Shown here: one piece after another, positions 13,649-16,428 of the stretch
How positions within the stretch are numbered: position 1 is the first letter of the stretch
Layout of the letters: each line of letters begins with the position of its first letter
Source of the DNA: RGUW01 sp040399325
Lineage (GTDB): Bacteria; Cyanobacteriota; Cyanobacteriia; PCC-6307; Cyanobiaceae
NCBI GenBank assembly: GCA_040399325.1
Contig: JBBASJ010000047.1
Coordinates: 1-16,428, forward strand
Direction of reading: 5' to 3'
DNA: 16,428 nt
Program-made: the position numbers and the translations under genes
The notes under the pieces: model-generated
What the model was told of the DNA's origin: nothing
The model's input: only the letters and a program-made list of their open reading frames with translations
Databases searched by the model: none

Positions 13649-14149
13649 ATGTCCCTGGTGGTCGCCTCCCCGCTCAAGCAGCCCGCGACCCCATCGCCGG
13701 TTCGCCGTTCAGCACGGGGTTCCACCCGCCGCAACGGACCGAACCGGCCGCTGCAGCAGCCGCTGCAGTTGATTCAGGGTTCGCTCTCTGCCGGCAGGAT
13801 GGCCCGGCAGGCCCCCTGGCTTGCCGGCCTGCACCGTGTCGCCGATGGCGCCCTGATCGGCCTTGGGGTCTCGATGCTCGGGCTCAGCGCTCTCACGCTC
13901 CACTGGCAGAACCAGTGGGGCAGCAACTACCGCGGTCTCGAGGACACCCAGAACCTTGAACACCGCCTGCAGGAATCAGCTGCGGTGCTCGAGCAGCATC
14001 ACCTGGGGGCGGTGCGTCAACCCGGTTGGCTGGTGCCCACCAGCAGTGATCAACTGGTGCACCTGGCCGCCCCGTCGCCACTGCAATCGGGCGCCGGACG
14101 GCCCCAGTTCCAGACCCTGCGCTGGACGCAGATCGCACCCGGGTACTGA
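13649..14149 (+). CDS. Small bitopic membrane protein directly upstream of ftsI (FtsL-like topology)
   Basis: The 166-residue product starts at ATG 13649. Residues 1-63 are a basic, Pro/Arg/Gln-rich cytoplasmic segment. One membrane helix follows at about 66-86 (VADGALIGLGVSMLGLSALT). A segment likely to form a coiled coil comes next (about 95-118: RGLEDTQNLEHRLQESAAVL), and then a short external tail with PGWLVPTSSDQLVHL. I recognise no named family by sequence. Topology (short basic N-terminus, single helix, external coiled coil) and position seven bases before ftsI match FtsL, which in other bacteria lies directly upstream of ftsI and joins FtsB and FtsQ in the divisome. The protein is somewhat longer than typical FtsL, and the tail after the coiled coil is extra. 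The assignment is inference. Confidence 0.82.
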   Translation: MSLVVASPLKQPATPSPVRRSARGSTRRNGPNRPLQQPLQLIQGSLSAGRMARQAPWLAGLHRVADGALIGLGVSMLGLSALTLHWQNQWGSNYRGLEDTQNLEHRLQESAAVLEQHHLGAVRQPGWLVPTSSDQLVHLAAPSPLQSGAGRPQFQTLRWTQIAPGY

Positions 14150-14156
14150 GATTGCG

Positions 14157-15938
14157 ATGACCCCGGGTTCTCTGCAGCAACGGCGGCGCCGCCGCATCGT
14201 CGACCTGCAGCCGGTGCCGGTTTCACGGATGCTCGCCGTCTATGGCCTGCTGGTGCTCGGCCTGGGCGGCCTGGCTCTGCGTCTGGCCTGGTTGCAGATC
14301 GCCGCCGGTGACAACCTGCAGGCGCGGGCCCGCGCGATCCAGACCCAGTCGATCGCGCCGATCGGTCGCCGTCGCACCATCGTCGATCGCAGTGGTCGTC
14401 TGGTCGCGCTCGATGAACAGCGTTTTCGGATCTGGGCCCATCCGCGCTACTTCAACTTTCCGGGGGATGCGCCCAACCAGGTGCGCAGACCCGACGAGGT
14501 GGCGGCCCGTCTGGCTCCGGTGCTGGCCCTGCCCGTGGACCAGCTCCGGCAGACCCTGCTGCATCGCAACAGCGGCATCAAGCTCGCCAGTGAACTGGAT
14601 CCTGAAACGGCCCATCGCGTCAGGCAGCTGGGGATCAGTGGCCTGGATCTCGAGGCCTATCCCCATCGCATCTATCCCCAGGGATCGCTGTTTGCCAATG
14701 TCGTCGGCTTCCTGAATCTGGAACGGGTTCCCCAGGCCGGGCTGGAGCAGAGCCGCGACCGTGATCTGCGCCGCCATGAGGACACCCTGCGCATGCGCCG
14801 CGGTGCCGACGGCACGCCCCTGCCGGAGGGCCTCGCCGCCGGTTCGCTCTATGGCGACGACCTGCGCCTGCAGCTGACGCTCGACGCCCGGCTGCAGCAG
14901 GTGGCTCAGCAGGCCCTCACCCGCCAGATCAAGAAATGGAACGCCAAGCGCGGTGCCGCCCTGGTGATGGATGTGCGCAACGGCGAAATGCTGGCCCTGG
15001 CCTCCGCACCCACCTACGACCCCAACCGCTTCTGGGCTTTCAAACCCGGGTTGTTCCGCGAATGGTCGGTGCAGGATCTCTATGAGCCCGGCTCCACCTT
15101 CAAGCCCATCAACCTGGCGATCGCCCTTCAGGAGAAGGCCATCCGGCCCGGCGACAAGGTGCCCGACAGCGGCTCGCTGACCATCGGCGGCTGGCCGATC
15201 TTCAACCATGACCGCAAGGCCAACGGCGTGATCGACTTCGCCACGGTGCTTCAGGTCTCCAGCAACGTGGGCATGGTGCGGGCCATGTCGCAGGTGAAGC
15301 GCGATCGCTTCTGGTACTGGTTGCGCAGCCTGGGCATCGATGCACGCCCCGACACGGATCTGCCGGGTGCCGTGGCCGGTCAGCTCAAGGACCGCGGCGC
15401 CTTCATCGGCCAGCCGATCGAGCCGGCCGTGGCGGCCTTTGGTCAGGGCTTCTCCCTGACGCCGCTCAAGCTGGTGCAACTGCACGCCATGCTCGCCAAC
15501 GGCGGCCGCTTGGTGAGTCCCCACATCACCCGAGGCCTGCGTTCGGGCGATGCTCTGGCCTCGCCGCCCGGTGCCACCGGCATCCCCCTGCTCGATCCCG
15601 CTGTCACCAGGACCGTGATGGACTGGATGGAGGCCGTTGTCGAACGCGGCCAACTGCCGGTCAAGACACCCGGATACCGGATCGGCGGCAAGACCGGCAC
15701 CGCCCAGAAGGCCGAGAACGGCGTCTACATTCCCGGCGCCTTGATCACCAGCTTTGTCGGCCATCTGCCGATGAACGATCCGCGCTATGTGGTGCTGGTC
15801 GTGGTGGATGAACCCAAGGGCGGCAACGTCTATGGCTCGACGGTGGCGGCGCCCGTGGCCAAGGAGATCATCGATGCCCTGTTGGTGCTGGAATCGATTC
15901 CGCCGTCGAGGCCCAAGACCCGCTCTGGAGCGGCCTGA
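14157..15938 (+). CDS. ftsI: Septal peptidoglycan transpeptidase FtsI (class B penicillin-binding protein)
   Basis: The product is 593 residues from ATG 14157. A basic cytoplasmic N-terminus (QQRRRRRIVDLQ) leads to a membrane anchor at about 25-48. The class B dimerisation/pedestal domain has RRRTIVDRSGRLVAL (71-85), the variant of the RGxIxDRxG motif, and HRIYPQGSLFANVVGFLN. The transpeptidase domain contains the S-x-x-K motif at Ser313 (YEPGSTFKPINLA), S-x-N at 368-370 (LQVSSNVGMV), and KTG(T) at 512-515 (GGKTGTAQKA). It crosslinks peptidoglycan at the division septum in partnership with FtsW. Length and motif spacing are normal. It lies seven bases after the FtsL-like gene in the same direction and is probably co-translated. 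The upstream open frame beginning at 13863 belongs to the neighbour's shadow and is excluded. A hairpin follows the stop. Confidence 0.97.
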   Translation: MTPGSLQQRRRRRIVDLQPVPVSRMLAVYGLLVLGLGGLALRLAWLQIAAGDNLQARARAIQTQSIAPIGRRRTIVDRSGRLVALDEQRFRIWAHPRYFNFPGDAPNQVRRPDEVAARLAPVLALPVDQLRQTLLHRNSGIKLASELDPETAHRVRQLGISGLDLEAYPHRIYPQGSLFANVVGFLNLERVPQAGLEQSRDRDLRRHEDTLRMRRGADGTPLPEGLAAGSLYGDDLRLQLTLDARLQQVAQQALTRQIKKWNAKRGAALVMDVRNGEMLALASAPTYDPNRFWAFKPGLFREWSVQDLYEPGSTFKPINLAIALQEKAIRPGDKVPDSGSLTIGGWPIFNHDRKANGVIDFATVLQVSSNVGMVRAMSQVKRDRFWYWLRSLGIDARPDTDLPGAVAGQLKDRGAFIGQPIEPAVAAFGQGFSLTPLKLVQLHAMLANGGRLVSPHITRGLRSGDALASPPGATGIPLLDPAVTRTVMDWMEAVVERGQLPVKTPGYRIGGKTGTAQKAENGVYIPGALITSFVGHLPMNDPRYVVLVVVDEPKGGNVYGSTVAAPVAKEIIDALLVLESIPPSRPKTRSGAA

Positions 15939-15958
15939 GCCTTGGCCGGTCTGCTTCA

Positions 15959-16001
15959 CCAGATCTTTGCCTGGCTGCGGTAGGCAGCCGTTCAGATCTG
16001 G
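15959..16001 (+). terminator. Nested hairpin between ftsI and tal
   Basis: An outer 8-bp stem pairs CCAGATCT (15959-15966) with AGATCTGG (15994-16001). An inner 6-bp stem pairs GGCTGC (15973-15978) with GCAGCC (15984-15989) around a 5-base loop, and the two stems are separated by an internal loop. It begins 20 bases after the ftsI stop and ends 39 bases before tal. There is no T-run after it (GCTAGCGTTTG), so it is either a non-canonical terminator or a leader element of tal. Confidence 0.5.
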
Positions 16002-16040
16002 CTAGCGTTTGACCAACCGGCACTGCCCCAGTCCTTCTGC

Positions 16041-16428
16041 ATGGCCAACCTGCTTGATCAACTTGCCGCCATGACGGTGGTCGTTGCCGACACCGGTGAC
16101 ATCGACGCGATCCGCCAGTTCACGCCAAGAGACGCCACCACCAACCCCTCGTTGATCCTGGCAGCAGCCCAGATCGGCACGTACCAGGAGCTGATTGATC
16201 GCTCACTGCGCGAATCCCGCGAGGTCATGGGCGCCAACGCCTCGGCCGACGCGGTCGTGCATGAGGCACTTGACGAGATCTGTGTCACCTTCGGCAAGGA
16301 GATCCTCAAGATCGTGCCCGGTCGGGTGTCGACCGAGGTTGATGCCCGCCTGAGCTTTGACACCGAAGCCACGATCGCCAAGGCGCGCAAGCTGATCGGC
16401 CTGTACAACCAGGCCGGCATCGGCAACG
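16041..16428 (+). CDS. tal: Transaldolase, 5' part only (window edge)
   Basis: ATG 16041 opens a frame that runs to the window end (129 codons). MANLLDQLAAMTVVVADTGD, then DATTNPSLIL (31-40) and IVPGRVSTEVDARLSFD (91-107), are characteristic of TalB-type transaldolases, which transfer a dihydroxyacetone unit between sugar phosphates in the pentose phosphate pathway. Asp17 matches a known catalytic Asp, and the acidic pair in STEVDARLS is at the expected place. The Schiff-base lysine (about residue 132 in E. coli TalB) lies just beyond the edge, so activity cannot be confirmed from here. In cyanobacteria this enzyme supports oxidative pentose phosphate flux in the dark. The 102-base leader contains the nested hairpin. 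Confidence 0.95.
   Translation, partial: MANLLDQLAAMTVVVADTGDIDAIRQFTPRDATTNPSLILAAAQIGTYQELIDRSLRESREVMGANASADAVVHEALDEICVTFGKEILKIVPGRVSTEVDARLSFDTEATIAKARKLIGLYNQAGIGN

Noticed and set aside
14223..15959. A 578-codon open frame on the minus strand
   Set aside because: It is antisense to ftsI, whose motifs are complete. The product is His/Gln/Gly-rich with no recognisable fold.
1..16428. Mobile element, CRISPR array, prophage or defence system
   Set aside because: No transposase, integrase, regularly spaced repeat or terminal inverted repeat was seen. Gene content and codon use look uniformly chromosomal.

Overview
The window looks like a chromosomal segment of a high-GC picocyanobacterium of the Synechococcus/Cyanobium kind. 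Support for this is the photosystem II assembly lipoprotein Psb27, cyanobacterial-type PurA, ProRS and FtsI, several small proteins of a sort found in that group, GC-rich third codon positions and very tight gene packing. No rRNA, tRNA, insertion sequence, phage gene or CRISPR array was seen. This reads as core genome rather than an island, and no gap between genes exceeds about 160 bases.

Layout. Bases 1-4646 form a leftward block, read in transcription order as proS, psb27, purA and a PfkB-family sugar/nucleoside kinase that runs off the left edge. Gaps are 26, 68 and 5 bases, so co-transcription is plausible. Divergent from proS is a small protein that reads as a winged helix-turn-helix DNA-binding protein (4780-5259). 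It is followed by a short single-helix membrane protein (5371-5679). A SAM-dependent methyltransferase (5699-6388, leftward) faces a rightward pair: a [2Fe-2S] ferredoxin and, overlapping its stop codon, an ArsC/Spx-like CxxC protein (6548-7272). Then come a leftward large membrane protein of unknown function (7238-8782), rightward lepB (8824-9519), and a leftward pair: a tandem histidine phosphatase and a dihydroorotase-like protein that has lost its catalytic residues (12189-9538). The right end is rightward: a CPBP-type intramembrane protease (12286-13602), a small bitopic membrane protein (13649-14149) directly ahead of ftsI (14157-15938), and the 5' part of transaldolase (16041 to the edge).

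How the genes fit together. The leftward block mixes translation (proS), photosystem II assembly (psb27) and purine metabolism (purA, kinase). The ferredoxin/CxxC pair suggests a redox unit. The right end is an envelope and division region: a membrane protease, a bitopic protein with the topology and position of FtsL, and the septal transpeptidase FtsI. No obvious new defence or mobile system is present. The observations most worth following are the FtsL-like protein, the non-catalytic dihydroorotase homologue, the membrane protein with a voltage-sensor-like segment, the ferredoxin with adrenodoxin-type cysteine spacing, and the DNA-binding protein divergent from proS.
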